DNA of 64,000 nucleotides, taken from positions 1-64,000 of the forward strand of contig CBFHRK010000002.1 of NCBI GenBank assembly GCA_965658225.1, in the 5' to 3' direction. The DNA comes from ECT2AJA-044 sp965658225. Lineage in GTDB: Bacteria; Bacteroidota; Bacteroidia; Flavobacteriales; ECT2AJA-044. Every line of letters starts with the position of its first letter. Position 1 is the stretch's first letter. The notes under the pieces were generated by a model. That model saw only the letters and a program-made list of their open reading frames with translations. It did no database searches and was not told where the DNA came from. The translations under genes and the position numbers were made by a program. Positions 16,919 through 25,765 of the stretch are shown piece by piece.

Positions 16919-16926
16919 TAGGTTTG
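16919..16926 (+). promoter_or_regulatory. -7 element before the 178-residue membrane protein
   Basis: TAGGTTTG, 27 bp before the preferred ATG at 16953. Confidence 0.45.
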
Positions 16927-16952
16927 TTATTCGTAAAAATTTGATTCAAATT

Positions 16953-17474
16953 ATGGAAGTAGGATTAGAGGTTATCCGATATATATTACCCGCGCTCATA
17001 ATGCTCGTAGTTACCTACATCATGTTGAGTATGTTCATGGGGAATGAGGAGAAGAAGCGCATGTACGATATTAAAAAAGAGGGCCGCCGCAATGCAATGC
17101 CCATTCGATTACAAGCTTATGAGCGTTTGGCCTTATTTTTGGAACGCATTCAACCAGCGAATATGATGGTCCGGATAAAAGCGCATCAAATGAATGTTGC
17201 GGGGTATCAAGCCATTTTATTGCAAACGATTCGAAATGAATACGAATACAACTTATCGCAACAAATTTATGTTTCTAATGATGCTTGGAACATGATTAAG
17301 GCAGCGAAGGATTCAACGGTGAATATGATTAACCAAGCAGCAAAAAATTTGAACCCCGATCAAAATGCGGAAGATTTGCGGGAGTTGGTGCTGCAAATTT
17401 TGGCTGCTAAGGAACGAACGCCCTCGGATCGTGCCTTAGATTTTTTGAAGAATGAAGTCATGGCCGAGTTATAA
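16953..17474 (+). CDS. Conserved Bacteroidota membrane-anchored protein of unknown function
   Basis: About 173 residues from ATG 16953; an upstream in-frame codon at 16914 is less likely because the promoter box lies inside that extension. One N-terminal span (IRYILPALIMLVVTYIML) is followed by a charged helical domain (RLQAYERLALFLERIQPANMMVRIK, AKDSTVNMINQAAKNLNP). The YERL-LFLERI segment resembles a family of uncharacterised Bacteroidota proteins with one span and a cytoplasmic helical domain. It is followed 29 bp later by another unknown gene on the same strand. I do not know its function. Confidence 0.75.
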   Translation: MEVGLEVIRYILPALIMLVVTYIMLSMFMGNEEKKRMYDIKKEGRRNAMPIRLQAYERLALFLERIQPANMMVRIKAHQMNVAGYQAILLQTIRNEYEYNLSQQIYVSNDAWNMIKAAKDSTVNMINQAAKNLNPDQNAEDLRELVLQILAAKERTPSDRALDFLKNEVMAEL

Positions 17475-17503
17475 TCCGATGAATAAAACTGATTGAATTG
17501 AAA

Positions 17504-17989
17504 ATGATATTGTCCTTTACTCCAAAATACTCGGCGAATTTTCGATTCTTGTTCGCCTCATTTGCATTGCTTTTAATTTCCTATAGCGCAGATGCTCAGT
17601 ATGTTGAATCGTACAATAATCGCGATTTAAAACGAGTGTTTACCAGTACAGGAACGGATTCCATTATTGATATTAAAGACGGACAGTTCGTTTTATACTA
17701 CGGAGCTGTAGCGGTGAACTTATACAACGATCTCGGAGGCGATTTAATGCTGGCGTGGGGTTTAGACGGCGGATGCGATGACCAATTAATTCACCGATGG
17801 AATTCGGTGCGTACTTCAAAGGCCTTTATCGATGAAGAGGGAGATATTATTCTGCAATCGCTGCTTCGCGGGGGCTGTCTTTCTTACGATCAAGTGATGT
17901 ATTGGTATCGCGAGTTTGAAGAGGATCAAAAACTCTTTATCGATTTAGTATTGGAAAACAGGGCTCTTCAGGAAGTTGCAGAACCTTAA
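17504..17989 (+). CDS. Secreted protein of unknown function
   Basis: About 161 residues from the ATG at 17504, with a signal peptide (FRFLFASFALLLISYSADAQ). The mature part is short and acidic, with paired cysteine-containing stretches DGGCDDQL and LRGGCLSYDQ that might form a disulfide in the periplasm. No known domain was recognised. It probably shares the message of the upstream membrane protein and ends 7 bp before the convergent meaB stop, with no obvious terminator between them. Confidence 0.65.
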   Translation: MILSFTPKYSANFRFLFASFALLLISYSADAQYVESYNNRDLKRVFTSTGTDSIIDIKDGQFVLYYGAVAVNLYNDLGGDLMLAWGLDGGCDDQLIHRWNSVRTSKAFIDEEGDIILQSLLRGGCLSYDQVMYWYREFEEDQKLFIDLVLENRALQEVAEP

Positions 17990-17996
17990 TCTGATT

Positions 17997-19010
17997 TTAA
18001 ACTTCTTTTTTCCAGAGGGCGAATAGGTATTCGGCCGCTTTAAACGGGGTCATTTCTTGTTTGAGCACGCGCTCTTCGAGTTCATTCATTTGGGCCCTAA
18101 CGGCCCGATGGCTATAGAAGCTCCGATACAGCCTTTCTTCTAAATGTTCCCGGAACCAGTACTTGGCTTGTTCTTCACGTCGTTGGTTAAAGTAACCATT
18201 GCTTTGGGTAGATTTTAAATAATCAAGAACTACGGAATCCCAAAACTCGGCGATTCCATCATTATTCAGCGCTGAACAGTGACGTACTTGAGGCGTCCAA
18301 TTTCCTGGATGTGCAGGGAAAAGGTGAAGTGCTCGCTGGTAGTCGGACCGAGCGCGGCGGGCGGCGCTGAGGTTATCTCCATCCGCTTTATTAATCACCA
18401 TGCCCTCCGCCATTTCCATGATGCCCCTTTTGATCCCTTGCAACTCATCGCCGGCGCCCGCAAGCATCAGTAAAAGAAAGAAGTCCACCATACTGTGCAC
18501 GGCGGTTTCGCTTTGTCCTACGCCAACCGTTTCTATAAACAAGGTGTCGAATCCGGCCGCTTCACACAACACAATGCTCTCGCGGGTCTTGCGGGCGACG
18601 CCTCCCAAGGAGGCTCCCGCCGCGCTCGGTCGAATGAAGGCGTTTTCTTCCCGACTCAGTCGATCCATCCGTGTTTTATCACCTAAGATGGCCCCACCAC
18701 TGCGCGATGAACTCGGATCCACGGCCAAAACAGCGAGCTTTTTACCACGGCCGATCAACTCCATACCCAGCGCTTCAATAAACGTCGATTTCCCTACTCC
18801 GGGAACGCCGGTAATTCCCACTCGAAAGCTTTTCCCCGAATGCGGCAAACAAGCTTCAATGATTGCTTGTGCTTTTTCGGCGTGATCGGCGCGCGTGCTT
18901 TCGATCAAGGTAATGGCCCTACTCAAAAGCGTTCGGTTGCCGTCTAAAATACCTTTTACAAAGGTTTCATTCGACGGTAAGGAACGCGGTTGAAGAGGAG
19001 CAGATTCCAC
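17997..19010 (-). CDS. meaB: MeaB/ArgK-type GTPase, methylmalonyl-CoA mutase chaperone
   Basis: 337 residues. This G3E-family P-loop GTPase protects and reloads the adenosylcobalamin mutase. Motifs are Walker A GVPGVGKST near residue 70, switch region AVDPSSSRSGGAILGDKTRM, IETVGVGQSE and base-recognition NKAD. It is the last gene of the mutA-mutB-Zn ribbon-meaB block and thus sits with its client enzyme. Element 8 lies antisense within it at the encoded HRAVRAQMN. Confidence 0.94.
   Translation of the reverse strand: MESAPLQPRSLPSNETFVKGILDGNRTLLSRAITLIESTRADHAEKAQAIIEACLPHSGKSFRVGITGVPGVGKSTFIEALGMELIGRGKKLAVLAVDPSSSRSGGAILGDKTRMDRLSREENAFIRPSAAGASLGGVARKTRESIVLCEAAGFDTLFIETVGVGQSETAVHSMVDFFLLLMLAGAGDELQGIKRGIMEMAEGMVINKADGDNLSAARRARSDYQRALHLFPAHPGNWTPQVRHCSALNNDGIAEFWDSVVLDYLKSTQSNGYFNQRREEQAKYWFREHLEERLYRSFYSHRAVRAQMNELEERVLKQEMTPFKAAEYLFALWKKEV
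18092..18106 (+). repeat. Short palindromic element 8
   Basis: Arms GGGCC/GGCCC, loop CTAAC (5 nt), tail GATGG. Antisense to meaB. Confidence 0.6.
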
Positions 19011-19017
19011 AATAAAC

Positions 19018-19239
19018 TTAGTTGGTAATAAAGTCGAACAAATTACTCAGCGTACTGTGCTTGCCTTTGTACAATTCGGTAAAACCGCATTGACCGCAAG
19101 TGACGGCGGTAAATTTCTTATTCTGCATATCGAAAATACGCGACCAACCGCTTCCCGTTGTGCTAATCGATTCCGAAGAATAAGTGCGGTGGTTGCATTT
19201 CGGGCATTTGTAATTCGGATGGGTTAGTTCAGAAGCCAT
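19018..19239 (-). CDS. Small zinc-ribbon protein
   Basis: 73 residues with two cysteine pairs, YKCPKCNH near residue 10 and TCGQCGFTELYKG near residue 47, the plan of the DUF2082-type zinc ribbons thought to bind nucleic acid. It is placed between mutB (11 bp) and meaB (7 bp) in the mutase operon; whether it has any role in the mutase pathway is unknown. It could equally be a housekeeping passenger. Confidence 0.8.
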   Translation of the reverse strand: MASELTHPNYKCPKCNHRTYSSESISTTGSGWSRIFDMQNKKFTAVTCGQCGFTELYKGKHSTLSNLFDFITN

Positions 19240-19250
19240 AAGTTTTGTTT

Positions 19251-21326
19251 TTACGCTGGTTCAACGGTATCGATTAATTTTTGAAGGATGTCCGCAGCAG
19301 CTTCCGAAATAACCGTCCCCGGTCCGAATACTCCGACCACCCCGGCCTCAAATAGAAAAGCATAGTCTTGCTGAGGAATCACACCACCGGCAATCGCCAT
19401 GATATCGGGACGACCTAATTCTTTAAGCGCTGCAATTACCTGAGGTACCAAGGTTTTATGTCCGGCCGCTAGGCTGCTAACTCCAAGTACGTGCACATCA
19501 TTTTCTACCGCTTGTTTCGCCGCTTCCATGGGCGTTTGGAAAAGTGGACCTACATCCACATCGAAACCCAAATCAGCAAAACTAGTAGCCACTACTTTTG
19601 CCCCTCGGTCGTGCCCATCTTGGCCCATTTTGGCAATCATGATCCGCGGACGACGACCTTCAAGCTCAGAGAACTGGTCGGCTAATTTCTGGGCATTTTT
19701 AAAACGATCGTCTTGGTCAATTTCTTTGCTATACACTCCGCTAATACTTTGAATGGTTGCTGTATATCTTCCGTACACGGCCTCTAAGGCATCACTAATT
19801 TCTCCTAAACTCGCGCGCTCACGAGCAGCAACCACTGCTAAATCAAGTAAGTTTCCGTCACCCGTGCGAGCACACTCCGTAAGTGCTTTCAAAGCAGATT
19901 GCACTGCGGATTCATTTCGCTCGCTCTTCATTTTCTGCAGCCGTGCGATCTGGCCTTCACGAACTTTGGTGTTGTCTACATCGAGAATATCCATCGGGTC
20001 GGTGGTACTCGTGCGGTAGCGATTAACGCCCACGAGGATGTCTTTACCACTGTCGATTCGCGCTTGTTTTTTTGCAGCGGCTTCTTCAATGCGCATTTTG
20101 GGCAATCCATTTTCTATGGCCTTGGCCATTCCACCCAATTCTTCTACCTCTTCAATGAGCTTCCATGCAGATTCAGCTATTTCCGCGGTTTTGCCTTCTA
20201 CAAAAGTGCTGCCAGCCCACGGGTCAACGACGTTCGTAATTCCTGTTTCTTTTTGCAGGTAGATTTGCGTATTTCGGGCTATGCGCGCGGAAAAATCGGT
20301 CGGAAGCGCAATGGCTTCATCGAGTGCATTCGTATGTAAAGACTGGGTTCCGCCGAAGGCAGCCGCCATAGCTTCAATGGCCGTTCTGGCAACATTGTTG
20401 TATGGGTCCTGCTCGGTTAAGCTCCAACCGCTGGTTTGACAGTGTGTGCGGAGCGCCATCGATTTATCGTTTTTCGGGTTAAACTGTTTTACCAGTTTTG
20501 CCCAGAGCATTCGACCGGCGCGCATTTTCGCGATTTCCGTAAAGTGATCCATGCCAATGGCCCAAAAGAAGGATAGGCGCGGGGCAAAGGAGTCGATGTC
20601 CATTCCGGCCGCTAGGCCGGTTCTAAGATATTCCAGGCCATCGGCCAAAGTATAGGCCAATTCAATTTCGGGCGTGGCACCGGCTTCTTGCATGTGGTAT
20701 CCAGAAATAGAAATGCTATTGAATCGCGGCATGTTTTTCGCCGTGTAGGCAAAGATGTCCGCAATGATTTTCATGCTCGGCAAGGGCGGGTAGATGTAGG
20801 TATTCCGCACCATGAATTCCTTCAGAATATCATTTTGAATGGTCCCGCTCAACTGTTCCGGCGATACGCCCTGTTCTTCTGCGGCCACGATAAAAAAGGC
20901 CATGATAGGCAACACAGCGCCATTCATGGTCATCGAAACCGACATTTGATCGAGCGGAATTTGATCGAAAAGGACTTTCATGTCCAAAACGGAATCGATG
21001 GCAACCCCGGCTTTTCCTACGTCGCCAACTACGCGTTCGTGATCACTATCATATCCGCGATGCGTGGCTAAATCAAAAGCAACGGATAGTCCTTTTTGGC
21101 CTGCGGCTAAATTTCTTCTGTAAAAAGCATTCGATTCTTCGGCGGTACTGAAACCCGCATACTGACGAATGGTCCACGGACGACTCGCGTACATGGTTGT
21201 GTACGGACCGCGCAAAAAAGGAGGGAGTCCGGCCGGATAACCTTCTTGTTCAAAAGCCGGAGTTTCGGACCTCTGGTTTTTGATTTTGGGCTCAAACGGA
21301 ATGGAGGTGATGTCCTTACGCTTCAT
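19251..21326 (-). CDS. mutB: Methylmalonyl-CoA mutase large (catalytic) subunit
   Basis: 691 residues. It interconverts succinyl-CoA and (R)-methylmalonyl-CoA with adenosylcobalamin, linking propionyl-CoA metabolism to the citric acid cycle. The barrel domain begins RGPYTTMYASRPWTIRQYAG and contains FDLATHRGYDSD; RTHCQTSGWSLTEQDPYNN is the conserved active-site region. The C-terminal B12 domain carries MGQDGHDRGAKV, whose histidine ligates cobalt, then GVSSLAAGHKTLVP. It overlaps mutA by 11 bp. Elements 9 and 10 lie within it. Confidence 0.97.
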   Translation of the reverse strand: MKRKDITSIPFEPKIKNQRSETPAFEQEGYPAGLPPFLRGPYTTMYASRPWTIRQYAGFSTAEESNAFYRRNLAAGQKGLSVAFDLATHRGYDSDHERVVGDVGKAGVAIDSVLDMKVLFDQIPLDQMSVSMTMNGAVLPIMAFFIVAAEEQGVSPEQLSGTIQNDILKEFMVRNTYIYPPLPSMKIIADIFAYTAKNMPRFNSISISGYHMQEAGATPEIELAYTLADGLEYLRTGLAAGMDIDSFAPRLSFFWAIGMDHFTEIAKMRAGRMLWAKLVKQFNPKNDKSMALRTHCQTSGWSLTEQDPYNNVARTAIEAMAAAFGGTQSLHTNALDEAIALPTDFSARIARNTQIYLQKETGITNVVDPWAGSTFVEGKTAEIAESAWKLIEEVEELGGMAKAIENGLPKMRIEEAAAKKQARIDSGKDILVGVNRYRTSTTDPMDILDVDNTKVREGQIARLQKMKSERNESAVQSALKALTECARTGDGNLLDLAVVAARERASLGEISDALEAVYGRYTATIQSISGVYSKEIDQDDRFKNAQKLADQFSELEGRRPRIMIAKMGQDGHDRGAKVVATSFADLGFDVDVGPLFQTPMEAAKQAVENDVHVLGVSSLAAGHKTLVPQVIAALKELGRPDIMAIAGGVIPQQDYAFLFEAGVVGVFGPGTVISEAAADILQKLIDTVEPA
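19463..19476 (-). repeat. Short palindromic element 9 (one mismatch)
   Basis: Arms CAGCC/GGCCG with an A-C mismatch, loop TAGC, tail GACAT. Sense strand, in the B12 domain of mutB. Confidence 0.5.
20605..20620 (-). repeat. Short palindromic element 10
   Basis: Arms CCGGCC/GGCCGG, loop TAGC; after the 5-bp core the tail is GAATG. Sense strand, in mutB. Confidence 0.75.
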
Positions 21327-22710
21327 CTTGTAAACGTTTTAATTCGAGGTCTTCACTCGCGCGAATGGCTCGTACAGGTTCAACTTCCGTAGCTTTTTTC
21401 GAATCGGAACAAAAGAGCGCTTGTTCTATTTCAGTTGACATTTTTTCATCCGCGTTTGGATATAAATTAATGCCCAAAATGCTTTTGGTGCCGTTGGCAA
21501 CTTTTTCACTTTCACGTTCGTGATCTCCAGCGACGAGGTCTTGAATAAATCCGGATTTCAGGGCCGCAACATAGCCACCTTGTGCTTCGATTTCTTGAAA
21601 GCTTTTCCAGCCGGAGGCTGCGAGTTCAGTAGTAAGCGACTCCAGAAAGTAGGAGCCCTCCGCCGGATCGTTTAGTTCAGAAAAATAGCTTTCATGGCCC
21701 AATACTAAAGGTGTATTTCGAGCAATTCGATCGCCGAATTCATTGGGATTTTTAAAAGCTACATCGTGAGGTTTTACGGAGATACTTTCTGCCCCTCCGA
21801 TGATCGCCGACATGCATGAGCTGGTATTGCGCAGCATGTTATTGAACGGATCGTAAATCGTTTTATCGCGCAAGCCCGTTTCTACGTGCAAGCTCAAAGG
21901 ATATTGTGAAGCGTCAAATTCGTACTGATCAAGCAAGAACGACCAAAGGCTGCGCATCGCTCTTAATTTGGCGATGTTGTGGAAATAGTCGGTGCCCACA
22001 GCCATGTTGAGCCAATGTTGCTCGGCACCAACTTCGCCGTATTTAACAAGGTATTCGTGCAGCATACTCAGGGCGATACCAAGTTGATTGGCCGGACTCG
22101 CACCTGCGTTGTGGAATAGATTTGCATTCACACATAGCGTTTTCCACGGGGCAAAATCGACCCGATCGACCAAAGCAGTTAAACCGGCCCAGTCTTCTTT
22201 TTCCGATTTAAACCAATTGCCCGTGCGGGCTAGGTTCTCGAGTATATCTACATTAATGGAGCCTCGACATTTAGTGAGGTCGTACCCCTTAGATTCGTAA
22301 TACGAGCCGAGGGCTTCCGCAAGAAGGAGTCCATTTCCTTCTTGAACGAAATGAATTGAAATATGCTCGGGATGTATGTTTTCGAGTAAGACACTGAGGT
22401 CGATATTAGGTAACAAATAAAGAAGGAGCGAAGAAGCCCCTCGATTTAAGTAATCGAGCAATTGGCTGTTGGCTTCTGCGGCGTCGGCAACGAAATATTC
22501 TTGTACCACTTCGTATCCGTTTCGGTGCCTTTTCGGCACGATGGATTTGAATTCCGATTCGGTATCGTAGTAGGGAAGTATGGTAATTCCATCGGCGTCG
22601 GTACGAATCAAATCTGCGAGTGATTTACCGCGTAAATCTGCAATGGCCTTCGTTTCCCAATCGGACCGCGAGGTCCATGAAAACTCCGAAAAGAGGCCTT
22701 TCGTGCTCAT
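21316..22710 (-). CDS. mutA: Methylmalonyl-CoA mutase small subunit
   Basis: 464 residues with the same barrel ancestry as MutB (VGTDYFHNIAKLRAMRSLW, then NNMLRNTSSCMSAIIGGAESISV, DPAEGSYFLESLT) but no C-terminal cobalamin-binding DxHxxG motif, as expected for the non-catalytic partner in the heterodimer. It starts 3 bp after the upstream unknown gene and overlaps mutB by 11 bp, so the two subunits are probably translationally coupled. It is shorter than typical small subunits, having lost the remnant B12 domain. Confidence 0.94.
   Translation of the reverse strand: MSTKGLFSEFSWTSRSDWETKAIADLRGKSLADLIRTDADGITILPYYDTESEFKSIVPKRHRNGYEVVQEYFVADAAEANSQLLDYLNRGASSLLLYLLPNIDLSVLLENIHPEHISIHFVQEGNGLLLAEALGSYYESKGYDLTKCRGSINVDILENLARTGNWFKSEKEDWAGLTALVDRVDFAPWKTLCVNANLFHNAGASPANQLGIALSMLHEYLVKYGEVGAEQHWLNMAVGTDYFHNIAKLRAMRSLWSFLLDQYEFDASQYPLSLHVETGLRDKTIYDPFNNMLRNTSSCMSAIIGGAESISVKPHDVAFKNPNEFGDRIARNTPLVLGHESYFSELNDPAEGSYFLESLTTELAASGWKSFQEIEAQGGYVAALKSGFIQDLVAGDHERESEKVANGTKSILGINLYPNADEKMSTEIEQALFCSDSKKATEVEPVRAIRASEDLELKRLQDEA
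21608..21620 (-). repeat. Short palindromic element 11
   Basis: Arms CAGCC/GGCTG, loop TCC (3 nt), tail GAAAA. Sense strand, in mutA. Confidence 0.5.
22663..22676 (-). repeat. Short palindromic element 12
   Basis: Arms GGACC/GGTCC, loop TCGC, tail GATTG. Sense strand, in the first codons of mutA. Confidence 0.75.
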
Positions 22711-22713
22711 GTT

Positions 22714-23262
22714 TTATCCTTTAGTTGAGAATTGTTGCTCCTTGTCTTTAAAAAGGATATTGAAGGTAGTGAAACTTCCGTAGCATCGTGTGATGTACTG
22801 CTGCAGGTTTACTTTATCTTCATCAGAAAGCTTTTCGTTACTATTGATGTTTTGCTCGAGAACCCGGAGTCGATCGCGCATCATCACAATTTTGTGAAAG
22901 AAAGTCTCAATGGGAATTTCTTTGCTCGAAAGTTCTGGATTCTCAGGAGTTAATGTCATTGTACCACCCTTCCAGCGATCGCCTAATTCCACCACATCTT
23001 GTAGATGACCGAAACGATCCAGAGTGTCTTCGATGACCTGCTCTAAATCGCGCAGGGAAAAGCCAGCTCCGGAGCCGCTTGGGGCAGCTGACGTTACGGC
23101 CTCTTTTATTTCCAATTCGTCGTTGTTTTTCGAAATGGTCATTTTACCGCCACGTTCGAAAAAAATTTCAAAAGTGCTCAATTGGATGGCGCTGATTACG
23201 CCCTCGCCGTAGCGTTCGTGCTCCACTTTGGAGCCAACGCCAATATTTTCAGTATCGATCAT
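22714..23262 (-). CDS. Conserved protein of unknown function with a Tudor-like N-terminus
   Basis: 182 residues. The opening (IGVGSKVEHERYGEGVISAI) resembles the small barrel at the C-terminus of UvrD/PcrA helicases, a possible RNA polymerase or nucleic-acid contact. The rest is helical and charged (FHKIVMMRDRLRVLEQNINS, then LQQYITRCYGSFTTFNILF). No enzymatic motif was found. The start overlaps the ftsB-like stop by 4 bp and the end is 3 bp from mutA. Such tight packing between a division gene and a metabolic operon is usual in Flavobacteriia as far as I recall, but its role is unknown. Confidence 0.75.
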   Translation of the reverse strand: MIDTENIGVGSKVEHERYGEGVISAIQLSTFEIFFERGGKMTISKNNDELEIKEAVTSAAPSGSGAGFSLRDLEQVIEDTLDRFGHLQDVVELGDRWKGGTMTLTPENPELSSKEIPIETFFHKIVMMRDRLRVLEQNINSNEKLSDEDKVNLQQYITRCYGSFTTFNILFKDKEQQFSTKG

Positions 23263-23576
23263 TGTTTGTCGTTTTCTTTTGGGTCTACAAATAAGTAGAC
23301 TTCTTCGTTGTCTTTTTTCATTAGGTAGTTTTCCCGCGCGTATTTCTCGAGTGCCTCGGGATTACTGTCAAGTTCAAATAGAATGGTTGAATCGCTTAGG
23401 ATTTCACCTCTATAGTATTGTGTGGCTTCTTCCAACTCCTCAATTTCATTGTTTAACTCCCGGTGAAACCACCACGAATTGGTATCAATAAAAAGCATCC
23501 AGACCAGAAAAACCGCTCCTACCAAAAGGTAGCGGTTTTTCAGCCAGGATGGAATTCGATTGAGCCACTTTTTCAT
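23259..23576 (-). CDS. FtsB/DivIC-type septum formation initiator
   Basis: 105 residues with the FtsB plan: a basic cytoplasmic start, one span (YLLVGAVFLVWMLFI), a periplasmic coiled coil (ELNNEIEELEEATQYYRGEI) and the end motif NPEALEKYARENYLMKKDNEEVYLF that is typical of the family. It acts in the divisome with FtsL and FtsQ at the inner membrane. It begins 4 bp after pruA, so it is probably expressed from the pruA promoter unless an internal one exists. Confidence 0.9.
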   Translation of the reverse strand: MKKWLNRIPSWLKNRYLLVGAVFLVWMLFIDTNSWWFHRELNNEIEELEEATQYYRGEILSDSTILFELDSNPEALEKYARENYLMKKDNEEVYLFVDPKENDKQ

Positions 23577-23580
23577 ACAA

Positions 23581-25206
23581 TTATCCTAAGAATGGATAGC
23601 GGTAATCTTTAGCGGGTACAAAGGTTTCTTTAATGGTACGCGCACTTACCCAGCGCATTAAGTTCATCATAGAACCCGCTTTATCATTGGTTCCTGAGCC
23701 GCGTGCTCCACCGAATGGTTGCTGACCTACAACGGCACCCGTAGGCTTGTCATTGATATAGAAATTCCCGGCACAATCAACCAAAGCGTTGGTAGCTTCT
23801 TCTGCTGCATATCGATCTCTCGATAAAATAGCTCCCGTTAAAGCATAAGGCGAAGTAGAATTCACCAATTCGAGCATGCTTTTCCAGTCTTGATCTTCAT
23901 AGATGTAAATGGTTAAAACAGGTCCGAACAACTCCGTTTCCATGGTGGTGTACTTCGGATCTGTTGTTACAATTACAGTCGGTTCAATAAAATAACCTAC
24001 TGATTTATCGTAGCCACCGCCGATGATAACTTCTGCGTTATCGTCTTTCTTTGCTTGATCAATATAGCTTGCAAGCTTATCAAAAGCCCCTTCGTGTATA
24101 ACCGCGTTAATGAAGTTTCCGAATTCAAGAGGAGACCCCATTTTGAACGTACTCACCTGTGCTTTTAATTCATTTAAAATTGCCTCTGAAGTTGATTTGG
24201 GTAAATAAGCTCTTGAAGCTGCTGAGCATTTTTGCCCTTGAAATTCGAAGGCTCCACGGCTTAAGGCCGTAGCTACTTCTAATGGGTTTGCACTCGAGTG
24301 CGCAACGACGAAATCTTTCCCACCCGTTTCTCCAACGATGCGTGGGTACGATTTGTACTTGTGGATATTGTTGCCAATTTGCTTCCATAGATCTTGGAAT
24401 ACATGCGTTGAGCCAGTGAAATGAAGTCCGGCAAACTCAGGATGATTCAAAAGTACATCGGAGATCATTTTAGGATCGCCGTAAACTACGTTGATCACAC
24501 CATCGGGAACTCCTGCTTCTTTAAATAAATCAAGAATTACGCGGGTGCTGTACACTTGGCTATCCGATGGTTTCCATATGGCCACATTTCCCATAAGTGC
24601 TGCTGAGGCAGGCAGATTTGCAGCAATCGAAGTAAAGTTAAATGGAGTAATGGCGTATACGAAACCTTCTAAAGGACGGTATTCCATGCGGTTCCACATC
24701 CCAGGTTGAGACTCTGGCTGATCCGAATAGATTTGGGCCATATATTCTACGTTGAAGCGGAAGAAATCAACTAGTTCGCAGGCAGCGTCAATTTCAGCTT
24801 GCATCGAGTTCTTGCTCTGACCGATCATGGTAGCTGCATTGATTTTTTGACGGAAGGGTCCGGCCAATAGTTCAGCAGCTTTTAAAAAGATCGATGCTCG
24901 GTGTTCCCAGCTTGTCTTAGCCCATTCTTTTCGGGCCGCTAGGGCCGTAGAAATAGCCTCTTCAACATGCTTTTTTTCGGCTTTTGACCAGGTGCCTACT
25001 AGGCGTTGGTGATCGTGCGGTGGGCGAACTTCCACTTTGTCTGAAGTGCGCACTTCTCGGCCGTTAATAATCATTGGAATATCGACTACTTCGGCCATTT
25101 GGCGTTCAATTTCGGCTTGAAGATCCGCGCGTTCTGGAGAGCCTGGTGCGTACGGCAATACAGGCTCATTTACGGCAGCGGGAACATTGAAAAATCCTTT
25201 CAACAT
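23581..25206 (-). CDS. pruA: L-glutamate gamma-semialdehyde dehydrogenase
   Basis: 541 residues. It oxidises the proline breakdown intermediate glutamate semialdehyde (from pyrroline-5-carboxylate) to glutamate with NAD+. Visible features are the NAD-binding ITPFNFTSIAANLPASAALMG, catalytic glutamate region RIVGETGGKDFVVAH, catalytic cysteine in FQGQKCSAASRAY near residue 320 and the end QQPFGGARGSGTNDKAG. This is the stand-alone form; proline dehydrogenase is not adjacent. It heads a long minus-strand operon and has a TAAGTTTG box about 36 bp upstream. Confidence 0.96.
   Translation of the reverse strand: MLKGFFNVPAAVNEPVLPYAPGSPERADLQAEIERQMAEVVDIPMIINGREVRTSDKVEVRPPHDHQRLVGTWSKAEKKHVEEAISTALAARKEWAKTSWEHRASIFLKAAELLAGPFRQKINAATMIGQSKNSMQAEIDAACELVDFFRFNVEYMAQIYSDQPESQPGMWNRMEYRPLEGFVYAITPFNFTSIAANLPASAALMGNVAIWKPSDSQVYSTRVILDLFKEAGVPDGVINVVYGDPKMISDVLLNHPEFAGLHFTGSTHVFQDLWKQIGNNIHKYKSYPRIVGETGGKDFVVAHSSANPLEVATALSRGAFEFQGQKCSAASRAYLPKSTSEAILNELKAQVSTFKMGSPLEFGNFINAVIHEGAFDKLASYIDQAKKDDNAEVIIGGGYDKSVGYFIEPTVIVTTDPKYTTMETELFGPVLTIYIYEDQDWKSMLELVNSTSPYALTGAILSRDRYAAEEATNALVDCAGNFYINDKPTGAVVGQQPFGGARGSGTNDKAGSMMNLMRWVSARTIKETFVPAKDYRYPFLG
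24934..24946 (-). repeat. Short palindromic element 13
   Basis: Arms GGCC/GGCC, loop CTAGC (5 nt), one unpaired C, then tail GAAAA. Sense strand, in pruA. Confidence 0.55.
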
Positions 25207-25241
25207 GATAATTTGATTTTTGTTGGCAGTGTTGTGAGTTG

Positions 25242-25249
25242 CAAACTTA
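25242..25249 (-). promoter_or_regulatory. -7 element of the pruA operon promoter
   Basis: TAAGTTTG on the minus strand, 36 bp before the start. Confidence 0.55.
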
Positions 25250-25299
25250 TTAAAATAGGAGCAGGAAATGGGACCTTTCCTCGAGTCATTGCTGCAATG

Positions 25300-25325
25300 A
25301 AAAAAAGCACCGCCCAGAGAGCGTG
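25300..25325 (-). terminator. Probable terminator after apaG
   Basis: On the minus strand CACGC pairs imperfectly with GCGGTG (one bulge), then C and T7. It lies between the apaG stop and the pruA promoter. Confidence 0.5.
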
Positions 25326-25359
25326 AAGAGCGGATCTAGACTGTGCGTAAATCGCTGGT

Positions 25360-25746
25360 CTAATTCAATCTTTGGGGGGCGATCAGCTGAAACATGGGAA
25401 TCTCAACTTCAAAGAGTTCTCCGGTGTTTAAATCCATCATTTGATAAGATCCACGCATGTACCCAATTCCAGATCTTAAATGACACCCGCTTTGATAAGC
25501 GTGGTTTTCGCCCGGTTGAATTTCCGGCTGCAAGCCGATAACCCCATCGCCTTCCACCTTGCTGGGAAGAGCGCTGCTATCCCAAATGAACCATTTTCTC
25601 CGGAGTAGTTTCACGGGATTTACGCCTTGATTAGAAATGGTAATGTGGTAGTGAAAAACCCACAGTGGGCCGTCCGAACTTACGTACCGCCCTTCGTAGT
25701 TCGTTTGAACTGAGATTTTTATTCCGGATGTGAGTCGAGTTACCAC
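25360..25746 (-). CDS. apaG: ApaG-domain protein
   Basis: 128 residues, the full length of the family. The immunoglobulin-like ApaG fold is recognised from GPLWVFHYHITISNQG, LLRRKWFIWDSS, VEGDGVIGLQPEIQPGE and YMRGSYQMMD. The bacterial protein is linked genetically to Co2+/Mg2+ resistance and diadenosine tetraphosphate, but its biochemical job is not settled. It lies 19 bp after the DUF3667 gene and closes that unit before a probable terminator. Confidence 0.93.
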   Translation of the reverse strand: MVTRLTSGIKISVQTNYEGRYVSSDGPLWVFHYHITISNQGVNPVKLLRRKWFIWDSSALPSKVEGDGVIGLQPEIQPGENHAYQSGCHLRSGIGYMRGSYQMMDLNTGELFEVEIPMFQLIAPQRLN

Positions 25747-25765
25747 TGGTCAATTATAAGAATTA

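Noticed and set aside
20688..21071. A 127-residue plus-strand frame opposite mutB
   Set aside because: The opposite strand encodes conserved MutB sequence; the composition (many His and Arg) is typical of a shadow frame.
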